A stretch of 64,000 nt of DNA. It comes from Helopsaltes ochotensis. Lineage: Eukaryota > Chordata > Aves > Passeriformes > Locustellidae. The position numbers and the translations under genes were made by a program. A model generated the notes under the pieces. That model worked only from the letters and a program-made list of their open reading frames with translations. It made no database searches and was not told the DNA's origin. Positions 11,460 to 23,149 of this stretch are shown here, in pieces (the stretch's first letter is position 1; each line of letters opens with the position of its first letter). The stretch is taken from the NCBI GenBank assembly GCA_013400155.1, contig VXBM01000007.1:3128225-3192224 (forward strand), given 5' to 3'.

Positions 11460-11930
11460 CTAATATTTTTCTAATCATAGTGACCTCATCCTGCCAGAAT
11501 GCACCGGCCCCTAATCCTTGCTGTAATGTTTTCTCATTAGCTGCTCAGCATTGGCCACACTGGTTGTAGCAGCTAAGCACTGCCTCGGGCACCGCTGGAA
11601 TTAATTACCAAAAGAAACACTGCTGTTTTGAATTGTCATCTTGAATTTATCACTTGCCACTTAATGTAACTCATCTGACCTAATAGCTGCTCCGTGTCCC
11701 CGGAGGCCTGTGCCCGGCCCGCGGAGGCAGCGCCCGGGCAGCCCGCGGCAGCTGCTCCCGGCCCGCCGCAATCCTGCCCGCAGGCACGGCACGGTAACCA
11801 TGCCCCCAGCAAATTGCACATCACCCACAGCTCGGGCCGCCTCCGAACCCGAGGAGGGCTCACTGGGAGCCGATCCACACAGCCGGCCCTGCTTGGAGAC
11901 AGCGATCTTCTCGCTGGTCGGGGGGACACG
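11460..11930. promoter_or_regulatory. CpG-rich block beside homeobox-site-rich DNA
   Basis: From about 11690 to 11930 CpG density is high (CGGCCCGCGGAGGCAGCGCC, CAGCCCGCGGCAGCTGCTCC and similar), the second most prominent CpG-rich block in the window. Immediately left, 11460-11640 contains CTCATTAGCTGCTCAGC, TTGGCCA and GGAATTAATTACC, which resemble homeodomain and CCAAT/NFI-type sites. The combination suggests a distal enhancer or a promoter. Three overlapping ORFs of 106-128 codons on both strands arise from the G+C-rich composition and resemble no known protein. No transcription start is demonstrable from sequence. Confidence 0.4.
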
Positions 11931-14900
11931 CCAACTGTTTGTTTCACCCGTGTTACGTTTCCAAAAAATACTGAATGTGGCTGTTCATATACAGAGGAAA
12001 AAAGGGCTGCAGGGGAGCTCACAGAACTAGACCTGCAGCATTTTCTTCCAAATAGAGAAGAAATTACTCATTGAAACAGAATAGGAGTCAGTAACACGGG
12101 CATGAACTGCCTATACATCCCTCCCCCACACACAATTTCCATGTGTGTCAAGATGAATGATCTTTCTAGGGTTTGCGTCTTTAAAGTCCATAATAAATGC
12201 GTTCTTTTGCTTAAGGTAAGAACATTTATCCAGTACAAAATACAAGTTTTGCTGTGCACACACTCTCATTCCCCAAGACTTAATTTTATTTGTGAAGAAC
12301 TTAGAATTGCAATTGACTCATTTCACCTTTCTCACAAAAAAAAAAGAAGTAGCCAGAGCACCTAAATTTCTGCTCAAAGCTGTGTATTTGCAAGCTCCAT
12401 TGAAGGGCTTAACTCCATAAAAGATGTAATTTTACTATTGGTGAAAACAGGGATGACTCAGTGTAATAAGCCAAAACTATTCTACAGATAACATAAATAT
12501 TAAAAAAATTGCCTTTTAGTAAGCTTCTAACAGTAACAATTCTGAACACGTTTCCTAGGCAAAAAGGTTTCCTCTTGTTACCACCCTGTATACTCATCAC
12601 AGTAAACTTAGAGAGATGTATAATGTGATATAAACATTAATAGTTTCACAATTGTGTTTTAGAAAGACTATTTATAGAGAAAACACAAAATGCCTCCCAA
12701 AAGTATACTTAGACGTAAGCCACCATAATCTTCTTGCTCATGCAGCAGGAAATCTAATACACCAACTCAATAAACCTGTAGGAAACAAAGGTTTTATGTA
12801 GCATTAAGAGTCACAATATTAAAATACCACATATTACATTCAACTACTCTTACAATGCTCATTTTAAGAGCCAAGAAAATTAAGTGCCAGTTTGAGAGTA
12901 ATAATATCAGAACATGCAGAAAGAGACTAGAGAAGCACAAAACTAAGAAGACCCCTCATGATACATTTGATGCTTGCATCAGATCCAAATATTTGATAGT
13001 ATTGACATCCTGGGTTATCACCAGAAAATACTGCCCCAATCCAGTAGAATTCCCTAAAAGTGTTGAAAAATGTAAATTCTTATCAGCTGACCTAAAAATG
13101 TTATACTTTACCCTCTTTGTTATTAAGAGCAATAAGGTCACCATTATCATTGATGTGTCAGCCAAAACCCATGTCTAAATATAGGTGCATGAGAAAATGC
13201 ATATATGGTCTTATGGGACTACATTAAATAGGGTTGAAATCAGTGACCTTGCAGTGGAATAATCTAGACAAATTTAGTGATGTAGTCATGGGTTCTTTCA
13301 CAAAATTTTATTACTATTTTATGAAGATGTTTAAGTGTTAACCCTGTAACTAGTCCTCAGATTTTCAGTATAGGCAATGCTTTGTAGGATTCAACTCCTG
13401 GACACAGGGCTCTAGAACTGAAGATCAAGAACTAAGAATCTCTGAGTTTCTAGTTCCCAGAATCCAAAGTCTTTACTTCACTTCCAGCTAGCAGTGAAAG
13501 ATAATCTGTTAACAATTCGTATTTTTTTTTTAGAGTTGACAAAAAGTCTAACATGGCTTTTCCATTTGTTTGTAAGTTCACAACTGGATATTTGGTGGGT
13601 TAGGTTTGAGGAAAACCGTTGGATGGAGAAGAAAATAATGTTTTCCAGCCATTCATAATCCTTAAATGCTTGCTGGATGGACAGAGTTTGGAATGTTTTG
13701 GTAAAATGGATTAATAGATAAGGAATGACTGTGGTGATCAAGATATGTTTATCATATAATTCACACTTGCATGTATTGTTTATGCATTTGTCTAGTTACA
13801 GCAGCTCCTTCGAATCCATGCAAGTAAGCGGAAAGCAATATTATTTTTATCAAGTCATAAGACGACTTCAAACCTGTTTAAAGCATGAAATAAACTTTTT
13901 TTTAAAAAAATAGCATATTCAATTGTAACTCCAAGAAAAACTTAGATAAACACAGCATTGAATAATACAGTCTTCACAATGGGAATATAAGTACTCTGAG
14001 CTTACATTTATATCACACACCTGGAAAAATGACCTTAGGTGTGCATTTGTGGAACATCAGTGTTTATTTCACCCTATTCTTTAATTATAAAAATCCGTAT
14101 TATAAACTGGAGGAAGCACCAACTGGCATAAAAAGATTCCTTACAAGAGTAAAGTATATCTAAAAGCAAATTGTGTCTATTTGGTTTTGGGGGACTGAGT
14201 TTATGCAAGCAATTGTCATGCAAGCAGAGTTGGGAGTAATAATGTGGCCTTTAATGACGGAATGATGGACCTGCCAAACACTAGCTCCTGCCATAGACTG
14301 CTTGTATTTCCCTGCACAAAGATGCCCATCTGGGAGTTATTAACATATTCTCGTCAATTCAGAACCTGCTTTAACATAATCCATATTTGTTGGAGAAAGT
14401 CCAACATCAGCCAGAGAACAGTGGACACGTGATCTGATGACACATTTCAAGCAGCACACATAAAGCATGCTTGGGCAGCTAAGCAATTCAGAAATGCAAA
14501 TAACAAAAACATTTCTCTTCCTAGATAAAAAGGACAAATCCCTTCTGGCATAACATCTTCTACACTTTTGATACTGAATGGAAACTACAGAGGTAGGAAA
14601 GGGACAGGTAGGAGGTTTTTCATTTCATTCCAAGCACACTGACACAGTTTTGCACAGAAGCTGCTGTTTTCAATGCCCAGTGAATGCTCTGCTGCATGGG
14701 GGCAGTGAGAGGGAATACAAATTCTCTTATACCAGCAGTATCCCACACTTGTTTGTGAGGTACTTATGAAAGTGAGCACTGTTTATTTAAAGGGACCAGA
14801 ACTCATCATCAAAGAAACCTTCATTGGAAAATTATTTGGTCCTACAGGTCAATCTACTCTTGGAAGCTGGTATTATCATAGAATTAGAATTTCATCGTTC

Positions 14901-15419
14901 TTTATAATTTGGGGTGATTCACTATACATAAAGTTTTCTTAAGTTTGGCATTTATTTTGAAGTCTACACTGGTTCTTCTGAGGCCTCACTACATGATCAA
15001 ACCTTCAGGGCCAACAGGACACGTGGAAGCACTCACAGAGAGCTTGGCACAGCACTTGGATGTACAGTACTCCAAAAGGTCGACACCTAAAAACTACACC
15101 CCTTTTTAAACCTTCAACTCCATGGAATGTGATGTTTACTGGCTTCCATTTCTGAATGGATAAAACCCCAGAAACCATTTTTTCCTCCTTTTTTATCCAA
15201 TCTTATTCAATTTTGTCATTTTTGGTGTTTTAACTAATATTGCTTATGACCTTTAAAGACTTTCAGGAAGAAATCACTTTTCCTGTCACCCAGCCACTAT
15301 GGATTGATTCCAACACGTCTGTGAGCTACAAAAGGATAGTGTAAACAATAGCTTCCCATTAAACTTCAGTTAAACATTAGGGCTGCTGTCCAAAGATGAT
15401 AGTTAAAGATAACTGAAGT
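11931..15419. other. Non-coding stretch
   Basis: A+T-rich DNA without a recognisable gene or repeat. A plus-strand pseudo-exon at 12170-12215 (acceptor ATCTTTCTAG, donor AAG|GTAAGA) shows how easily good splice borders with an open frame occur here by chance. Confidence 0.55.
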
Positions 15420-15820
15420 GTTACTATATTCCTTTGTGTAGCTCAGTCATGACCCTAATTAATGTGTCTAGTTTAGACATGTATCTCTTTAAGTAATGGG
15501 TAGTTTGTTTGGACAATTAGGCAGAGTTGACAAGGAAATTTTCCATCAAACTGAGTCATAAAAAGTACATTATTCGGCATTATTATGAGTAAAACACTAT
15601 TTATTACCCGAACTTTACAATACACCATTATCAATCATTACCTGTCATTAAGGTATGTTAACATGAGATCAAAGAGACAAAGCCAACTTAAACAAACAGG
15701 GGTGCAGAGAAGGCTTTTAGACTTGCTTATTTAAACTGAAACAAGTGTAGCTGAGTCCATTGATTAGCTAGAATTTCCTTTCAACTGGAGATGCAAATCA
15801 GGTAATCACTGCAATCTCAG
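15420..15820. promoter_or_regulatory. Candidate conserved non-coding element (enhancer-like)
   Basis: The interval is dense in developmental transcription-factor-like words: TAATTAAT at 15456-15463, GTCTAGTTTAGAC just after, TCAATCATTACC and TGTCATTAAGG near 15630-15650, TCCATTGATTAGCTAG near 15755, and a perfect POU octamer ATGCAAAT at 15791-15798. It has no ORF and no repeat signature. This texture is typical of vertebrate conserved non-coding elements near developmental genes. Only cross-species alignment could show conservation. Confidence 0.3.
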
Positions 15821-18800
15821 AGCAGCCCCTACTCCTTGACACAGATCACAGCTGTGCTCTTTCCAAGAGAGAGGTGGCTGGATGCACCCACTGCAAATAG
15901 GGGAAAATCCCATAGGGCTTTCTGGCAGCAAGTTTAGATTCACTCTCACATAAACTCTCACCTACATTATTATTTTACCATTCATTAAAAAATAATCAAA
16001 TAATGTAAAACAGAGGGAGGTTCCTGATTTCAAGGAATTCATATCTTCCAAAAAAACTGAATTGCTGCTTCAGCAAGCTATTCTAAGCCCATAAGCCAAG
16101 ATTTTGGCTATTTCCCTAGCAGCAACACCCCAATGTTTGAGACATAGAACTGGACTCCCATTGTCCTAAATGCTATACAATGCTCTCAAACACGAACACT
16201 CAGTACACTTTGTGTCAAATAGAGGAAGGCCTACTAGACTTCTCTCATCATGCACTGTGCCACAGATCTCAGCAGCCATCCTAAAAATCAGAAAATGACC
16301 ACTGAAAACCCAACCCTGTTGTGCACAGAATAATACTGCTCTACAAGCAACATTACAATCAAACTGATGCAATATTTCCTTGAAGCTAGCACAACATGTA
16401 AACCGTTGGGGAAGGTTTTCACTCAAAACAACAGAATTTAGATGTGTGGGCATGTTTGGAGTTTTTCCAACTATGCTATTTAACAGTCTTGCTGCAGTCT
16501 GCAATTTTATTCTGCCCTGCAAGATTCAATCAATGTTCCAGAGAGCTGAGAAGGACAAAACCAGAAGTTTAAAACTATTTCTGATCAACCAACCCTATGC
16601 CAAATCTTTCTAAAACTTTTGAACCATTTGAATTCCTTGTTTCTCAGCACAGATCATCTTTTTTTGTTTTTTAGGTAAGATTATAAGTCACAGGCACACA
16701 TCAATCCTCACTTCCACAGAAATATTTCCCAAAAAAAGAAATTCCTTATCAAATGCATCCAGAGCATACTCTAATTTCTTCTGTTGATCACAACTTCTGT
16801 ACTATGATAGAGCCAAACATTTAGAAATAATTGATAACTATTCTCACATTTTCTCTGACTCCATATATAACTGGAAGGCTGTTGCCATGAAAATAGTACT
16901 GTGCCAGAAATGCAGTTTCAGAAGGCAAATGAGGAGTAGACAGGCAGGAAAAGGGAGATAGCCCAAATTTGGTATAGCAAATAATGCTGGGGCCAATTTG
17001 AAACCTTCCCAATGCAGAGAGAGGAGGTGGTAGGGCCAAGTAGGGCTCACTTCAGTAGTGAGCAAGAGCTATGAGATAGAAAAACACTTGTGAGAGAAAA
17101 CATTAACTGTACCTCATACCTTCCTGACTAAATATGGTATCAAGGTGCTCCATTAGCATCTTATAAATATTCTGAGAAAACAAATCCTGCAAGCATCAGG
17201 ACACCTGCTGTTGTGATGGAGCTACCCCTGTTGTCAGAAAAGCTGATGGTACTCCCACATTTCACTTTTAGAAACAATTTCATTGAAAACAACACTCAAA
17301 ATTAGTGAATTTTCCTTTCATTTTCTTATCTTTTTTTTGGTATAGCTGTTATGCTTCTTTACTCAACCTGGTCTATTGCACTGCATCTCACTACATGATT
17401 TTACCTTTTACAGCTCATTTTTAATTGCTTATCATTGGTACCTTTCATGTAAAGAGACAGGGCTCTGCCATTCTTACTAATTATCCAAATCACTAGTCAC
17501 CGTTTGCATGTGTGTGGCCTCGCCTAAAGCTTTTAACCACAAGCTATGTCACTAAATCAAAGCAAGTTGGAGGTGTCTCTGCTGTAGTGATAAACTAATA
17601 AAGGTTACATGACATGTCTTCTAAGCCTTTGGAAGTATTGTTTCTAGCATTGCAACACTCAAATACTATGAATAATTTGGTGGAGGCAGGGAAGGCTGGA
17701 AGGTTATCCCATGCTGTGTGTTATTGCTCTGCTGTCCCACTGAACTGCAGCCACAACAGCTCTGCAGCCTTAACTGCACTGACCCAGCCTCAAACACATT
17801 TGGTGACAGAGCCCACCACAGTGAGGGCACCACCTTCACTCTTGCCTCAGGATAGCTCCAGACTCCCCATTTGTGTTGGGGAGCACTCCGGAGAAGCTCT
17901 TCATCCTATTCACACTGACCAGGGTCTGCCTCTTTCCTTACAGTACACTTCACCTTACTCTGACTCTTCGGCATTTTAGTGTTAACAGTATCCCATTTAC
18001 TAAATGAAGTAGTGAGATCTAAAATTGAGAAAAAGCCGACATGTCCCTCTTTGTTAAGGCATGGTGGCAGTGTGTGTGGGCATGTGTGCCCTCTTGCCAT
18101 GTCCTGCGCTTGGACAGGATCATAGTGATGCAGCCAATGTGTCATGGCAATCACACCTTGTTTTTCTGAATGGATACACCTTGCCCTGTCTCTCACATCC
18201 ACTTCCTCCGTATAGCACCTCATCCTATATTTTTCACTCTAAATCCATCAAAATAAGTAATGGATTAGCTATACGTGTCCAAAACCTTTCCCTTAACCTT
18301 CTCAATTGCAATATGAAGCAAGGCAGTATTTCTTTTTAAGATTTTCTTATGATTTTCTCAGATTTTCCTCAAAAATAGTAAGATCTCCTAAAGTGAGTCA
18401 CTGTACCCTGAGAGAAGGAAAAGGGAAAAGAAAGCAACTCCCAGTAGACTGAGGGGGCTCATGAAGTAATAATCCGATATATGAGGTTACTTGCACCCAT
18501 TTCTGACTCTCCAGTTTCCCTTCTCATCAACCAGTCCCTGGGGTAAGACTAAAAGGTAGTTTATGCTGCTCCATTCTCTGGTCTCCCTAAATCTTTAATA
18601 CAAAATAGTTTATCTGTGCAAGTGGAGGAGCTCATTCTGAAAAAGACACTTGGCTGGAAAAGCAATGGGAGAAGCAGCTATTTTCACTTTACAGCCCTGA
18701 CCTAGGCCCACATGGTCCAGACTAGAGTGCACACATGGGCCATTTGATGAGCCTGTCCGTGTCCAGTCTGACGACGTTTTCCACCCTCAGCCCTGCAAAC

Positions 18801-20624
18801 CTTGCCCACAGCAGAGTTCAGACAGGCCACTTTGCTCCTACAGAGTATTTAAGCTTTGATAAATCTGCTTTTGCACTTCACAAAAATATGTTAAAAGAAA
18901 AAAAGTATCTTTGATTGGTGCTTATGAAACAATCACTGAAATTTCAGTTAAAAGCAAAATTAAATTCTTTGATTAGTTAACATGTTCCTATTTTCCTCTG
19001 CTTTTTAAAAAAATACTGGTTAGAAATTTTACATCCAAGCAGGAAAACATTTAATACTTATAGTACCATTGTTACAGTGAAAATACTTGGATTTTATAAT
19101 GTCTCTCCAGAGACATATTTAATACTCTGCAGATCAGTTAATTTAGCATAAAATAGTGTAGTATCTTTCTTATTTCTGTTCATTCATTTTCAAGCTAAGA
19201 TACCAGGCCTAGAACTAGTCACATGTCACACACTGGTCATCACACACTGATTTCCCCTTTCACTAAGAAATATAAAAACCTACCAGCTCCTGTTTGTCAG
19301 CTCTGCACTATCTTGCTCAGAGAAGAAATGTCTGTACAAGGAAAACAAGAGCAACCACCAGTTATGAGTCTCTGAACTTCCATCAAACAAAATTCATTCA
19401 GGTCACCACAACTTAATGGCCAAGTACACAATCTGTTTCATGATTCTGTCAGAATTACACATGTCCAAATGGCGTCTACTAATTTCTTTCTTTGGACAAG
19501 GTCTTTGATAGAATTTAGAAGTTTTTTCTGAAAAAAGAAAAACTTTTCAGAGCAGTTTGCCTACACTTGATGGCTATGAGTGGCAGCAAAAGCATGCTCA
19601 GAGCCTCTCAAAGGGGGAAGCCTCCCCCAGACATTTCATCAGCACTAGCTCGTGGCTCTTGAGGGTAGCAAGGGCTCGTTGCTGCAGCTGAGCTGGCTGC
19701 TGGCACAGGGTGGGCTCATCAGGGCTGCCTCAGCCACTGCTTGCTCTGATGTAGCTCTTCCCAAGGTAGCCCCAGAAGGTTCAAAGAACCTGATCTTCAG
19801 TTATTATGAACATCAATCAGCTTCATGCGGCCACATATTCCTCTTTCAAATGGATTAACACGGGGCAAATCCCCCTGAAGTGCACTAAAATCCATCTGCA
19901 GCAGCTCTAAAGTTGGTAGGAATTGTGTGCCTCTTCTCTCATAGCAGGTCACCCACAAGACAGAGCAGGCCTAAATCCTAATCTATTTTGCAATGAAAGT
20001 ATTGTGTGAAGCATGCAGGATCTGGCCTCAGGGTGGACTGGTAAAAAAACCAAACAGAAAACAGGTCACTACCCCATTAATCCTCATTACAGATGTTACC
20101 AAGGAGGAAATCTTCTTCTGATATTTGCATTTCTGTGTTATCCCTTGCCCTTGAGTCAACTCAGTTTTGACTTTCAGCAACTGGGGTGTTCACAAAGGAA
20201 TGAAAAGTTATACAACTGATCTTTTATACAACCCAATCTTCTGTTAGAGTAATGAGAAAATCGTGTTGTGTTGTTGGTGGGTTTTCTGTTAAATCACAGC
20301 CTTTGCTATTCACTAACAATCAAGGGCTGAAGAGCCAGTAATTTCCAAAAGGAAATGTAAACAACTTTCTCTGAGGAAGGACTGCATACAGTAAGCTGGA
20401 ACCTCCTTCAACTTAATTGCAACACAGTTCACTAATGAAACTTTCCATCTATTAAATCTTAACAGGCATAACTATAAAAATGGCGCCAAGCTCTCTCTGC
20501 TGCCTAGGAATGCCCCAGACAGCATCTGCAGAGACTTTCACACTTATTGTCTTTGCAGGGATATGCTATTATCCCTAAGCAGGAATGGCAACATACAGCT
20601 TACCTTCACACCAATTATGCTGTT
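15821..20624. other. Non-coding stretch
   Basis: No gene is supported. ORFs of about 90-120 codons at 16166-16522, 17614-17979, 17906-18223 and 18061-18339 lack recognisable domains and overlap each other on opposite strands. A good acceptor-like CTGCCTCTTTCCTTACAG ends near 17942 but has no matching donor. Confidence 0.5.
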
Positions 20625-20640
20625 TTCAAATTAATTTGAA
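20625..20640. repeat. 16-bp perfect palindrome
   Basis: TTCAAATTAATTTGAA is a perfect self-complementary 16-mer with a TTAATT-type core. It is A+T-rich and may be a homeodomain dimer-like site or chance. Confidence 0.6.
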
Positions 20641-22692
20641 CACTGTAGCTGGCTTCAGGCAAGATCATAGCAGTGGTACCTAGCTCTTGGCAAGTACTGT
20701 GTAGCGGATCTGACGCAAAATGCTCTGAAGCTGACAGGAATCATCTTCCTTTACTTTCACAGACTTCAAGATTAGGCTCAGGATGGGCAAGGACATGACC
20801 TGCATTGTCTGCAAAGACCTGTGCTTGCTTTAGAGGCAAAAAATTTAGCTTCTACCCCTTCCCACCTGGTTAAAAGAACACACAGTACATCTCGTCTGCC
20901 ACACAGCATCTTGCAGGGACCAGCTTTGCTTTTTGTGCTCCTGTAGAACATCGTGATCCACTACTGCTCTTAATCTTACATTTAATTTTCTCTCACCAAT
21001 GCTTGTAGCTGCTCAGACTCTCAACTGACACCCGTGTTTCTCATTTGCAAGAGTTATCCAAGATGATTTGCTGGCTCACATCAGTGCATTTTTAAGCCTT
21101 GCTTTTCTGCCACCTCCTCCATGTTTTCAGCTGTCCTTTGTGCCATATCTATAAAGCATTAAGACTGACCCAGAACATGTGGATTCATTCACTCCTGAAT
21201 ACTTTAGTGACTGTTTTATAAAAGAGTAAAAAAATTCTCTGTATCCTGGCTGATTTGAGACTTGCTGCCCAGAGAGAAAAAACATCCTACAGCTCTTTTC
21301 CTCTGTTCAGTGAGACTACTGAAATTTTATGTGAAAGGCTTTTTTTAAGCTGTCCTGAACTATTTGGTTTCCTACTGAAAATAGGAATCTGCAACTCAAC
21401 GCCAATTTTTCCTTTAAGAGGAATGACAAAAAAAATCGGCTTGCAGCAACTGCTTCTTTATATTAATAAAAATATTAATGCTCAGCTACATCTTTCCTTT
21501 GTATGAAATAATCGTAGAGTAATGGCATGGCTGCTAAGTGCCATAGATGAACTGGTCTGGAAAAGGAAGTAACGGCAGAAAAGAGGGCTGGAGCTAGAGA
21601 GTGGAAAAAAATCCTGTACTGATTTTATTTTAGTAACAGATTCTAGCATCAGATGCCTTGAAATAGCTTTTATATTTTTACAGAGACAGGGGGAAGAAGT
21701 GTATGCTGATCTCGTACTCCTGAGAATTTCTCTGGAAGCATTTCGTTGAACAAGTCTTGGCAGCCCATCAGCATCTCAGTTCACAGCCAAACACTGAGTT
21801 GAACTATTAGCAGTTCACTATTGAGTTCTGGATCTAGCAAACACTTCCTATGGAAAGTTATAGTACCATTCACATAACAGGTAAAGCACCTCTTGAACTC
21901 TGAGAGCCATTAAATGACCCGTATATTCTAAGTACAAGTCCTCAAGTGTTTTCCAAGGTTTTCCACCTCCAGGATTAGTCCATTTAGCTGTACATAAATG
22001 TTATATACTAGCATGACACTGAATTACCTGTAACATTAGAGTATTCCCTTGGCAGGCCAGCTATGGAGTCAGCACCAATCCACACAAGTTCAAAGTGAAT
22101 CATCCTCTGCCTAAAACTCTTCACCTGAAGGGGTGTGCAATCAGGTAATTGGAGAGTGAAGCTTTTTCCCTTTCAAAGATCAGCATCACCTTTTTCTTTC
22201 CACAGGAAATTAACTGTTGCTGGTGAGTATTGTGAACCAAGAAAACTTTGCAGACACCTGGTTCACAAGGAGTCAAGGTGAGAAGCAGTTCCAAAGGCAT
22301 AGCAATGCACTTGGCTCCTGCTACAAGGCTTTTGTGAGATAAACTAGGAACAAAAATCACTAAAATAAAATGGGCTATCCTTAGATTTCATCTAGAACCC
22401 TATCTTGTCCACTTCAATTTTTCAGACAAATTTTTCATGTTGGAGCTGCCTTTATTTACTTTATTTGTTGTACAGCACAGAGTGAATTTTGGTAGTAGGC
22501 AATAACTAAAAAAGAATCCATCTGAACTATTTTGATGATTCATTATATATCCATAGGATACTATCAAGGCACTTGAGTTGTATTTAGAATAAAGATACTA
22601 GGAAGTGAGATAACTATCCAGCACTGCTCTATTGTCATCCTATTAGCCAGTTCTGAAGTATAAACTTTAAGTAATGCCAATAAAGATAATTG
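20641..22692. other. Non-coding stretch
   Basis: Nothing beyond unique-looking DNA is seen. A GAAG|GTAAGC donor-like site on the minus strand near 20603 has stops in all frames just upstream and is not a coding exon. Confidence 0.5.
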
Positions 22693-22732
22693 ATAAATAA
22701 GATATAATAAATAAGATAACAATAAATAAGAT
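22693..22732. repeat. Degenerate A+T-rich tandem repeat
   Basis: The 11-mer ATAAATAAGAT occurs exactly at 22693-22703, 22707-22717 and 22722-22732, with 3-4 intervening bases. Related AAGATAAT words extend from about 22680 to 22760. This is a low-copy, imperfect minisatellite-like array. Confidence 0.8.
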
Positions 22733-22944
22733 ATAAATCAACAAGATAATAAAGATAATGTGAGCTTAACCTTATCCAAATTTCTAGAGCCATGAATTTT
22801 TTCCCACTACACAAATGTAAACACACCACTGCAACCCCACCAACAAGTGCCCTACTTGCATTCTGCTTCAGCTGTCTGTAGCATTTCTTTTTGCTTAGCA
22901 GCTATGGTTTATACTTCTGTACAGTTTGCTTCTTTCCACTTTCC

Positions 22945-23149
22945 AGGTGTAATTCTGTTGGCTGGACCCAATGTTACACCAAGGCAGAGGCAATCCATGC
23001 AGCCAGCAAGGCCGTGCAGTGCAGGGGGTCACGGAGCACACGCGTCGAAGGGAAGGTTGGGCTGCAGCCGCAGTTACCAGCAGCGGGGCCAGCTGAGGGG
23101 GCTGACACGGGAGGAGCAGAGCCTGCCGGATGTGTGGCAGTTCTGGTAA
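22945..23149. promoter_or_regulatory. G+C- and CpG-rich patch with splice-like edges
   Basis: From about 22980 to 23130 the sequence is strongly G+C-rich with many CpGs (CACGGAGCACACGCGTCGAA, CAGCCGCAGTTACCAGCAGC). On the plus strand it is preceded by TTTGCTTCTTTCCACTTTCCAG and ends at GTTCTG|GTAAGG, so it could be an internal exon. Two plus frames are open across it and a long minus frame is also open, so composition rather than selection may explain the openness. No peptide is recognised. It may be an unmethylated regulatory patch, an exon of a non-coding RNA, or a rapidly evolving coding exon. Confidence 0.3.

Noticed and set aside
11636..12074. Three ORFs of 106-128 codons on both strands
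   Set aside because: All overlap the CpG-rich block, where low stop-codon density lengthens frames; no recognisable peptide.
12170..12215. Plus-strand exon-like segment reading VCVFKVHNKCVLLLK with acceptor and AAG|GTAAGA donor
   Set aside because: No phase-compatible neighbours found and A+T-rich codons; kept as a control showing that pseudo-exons of this quality arise by chance here.
14874..14892. ATCATAGAATTAGAAT, resembling a minus-orientation CR1 tail
   Set aside because: The flanking GGTTGGAAGGGACC-type sequence that should follow is absent.
20603..20640. Minus-strand GAAG|GTAAGC donor-like site beside the 16-bp palindrome
   Set aside because: Stops in all three frames upstream and only weak acceptors, so no coding exon is supported.
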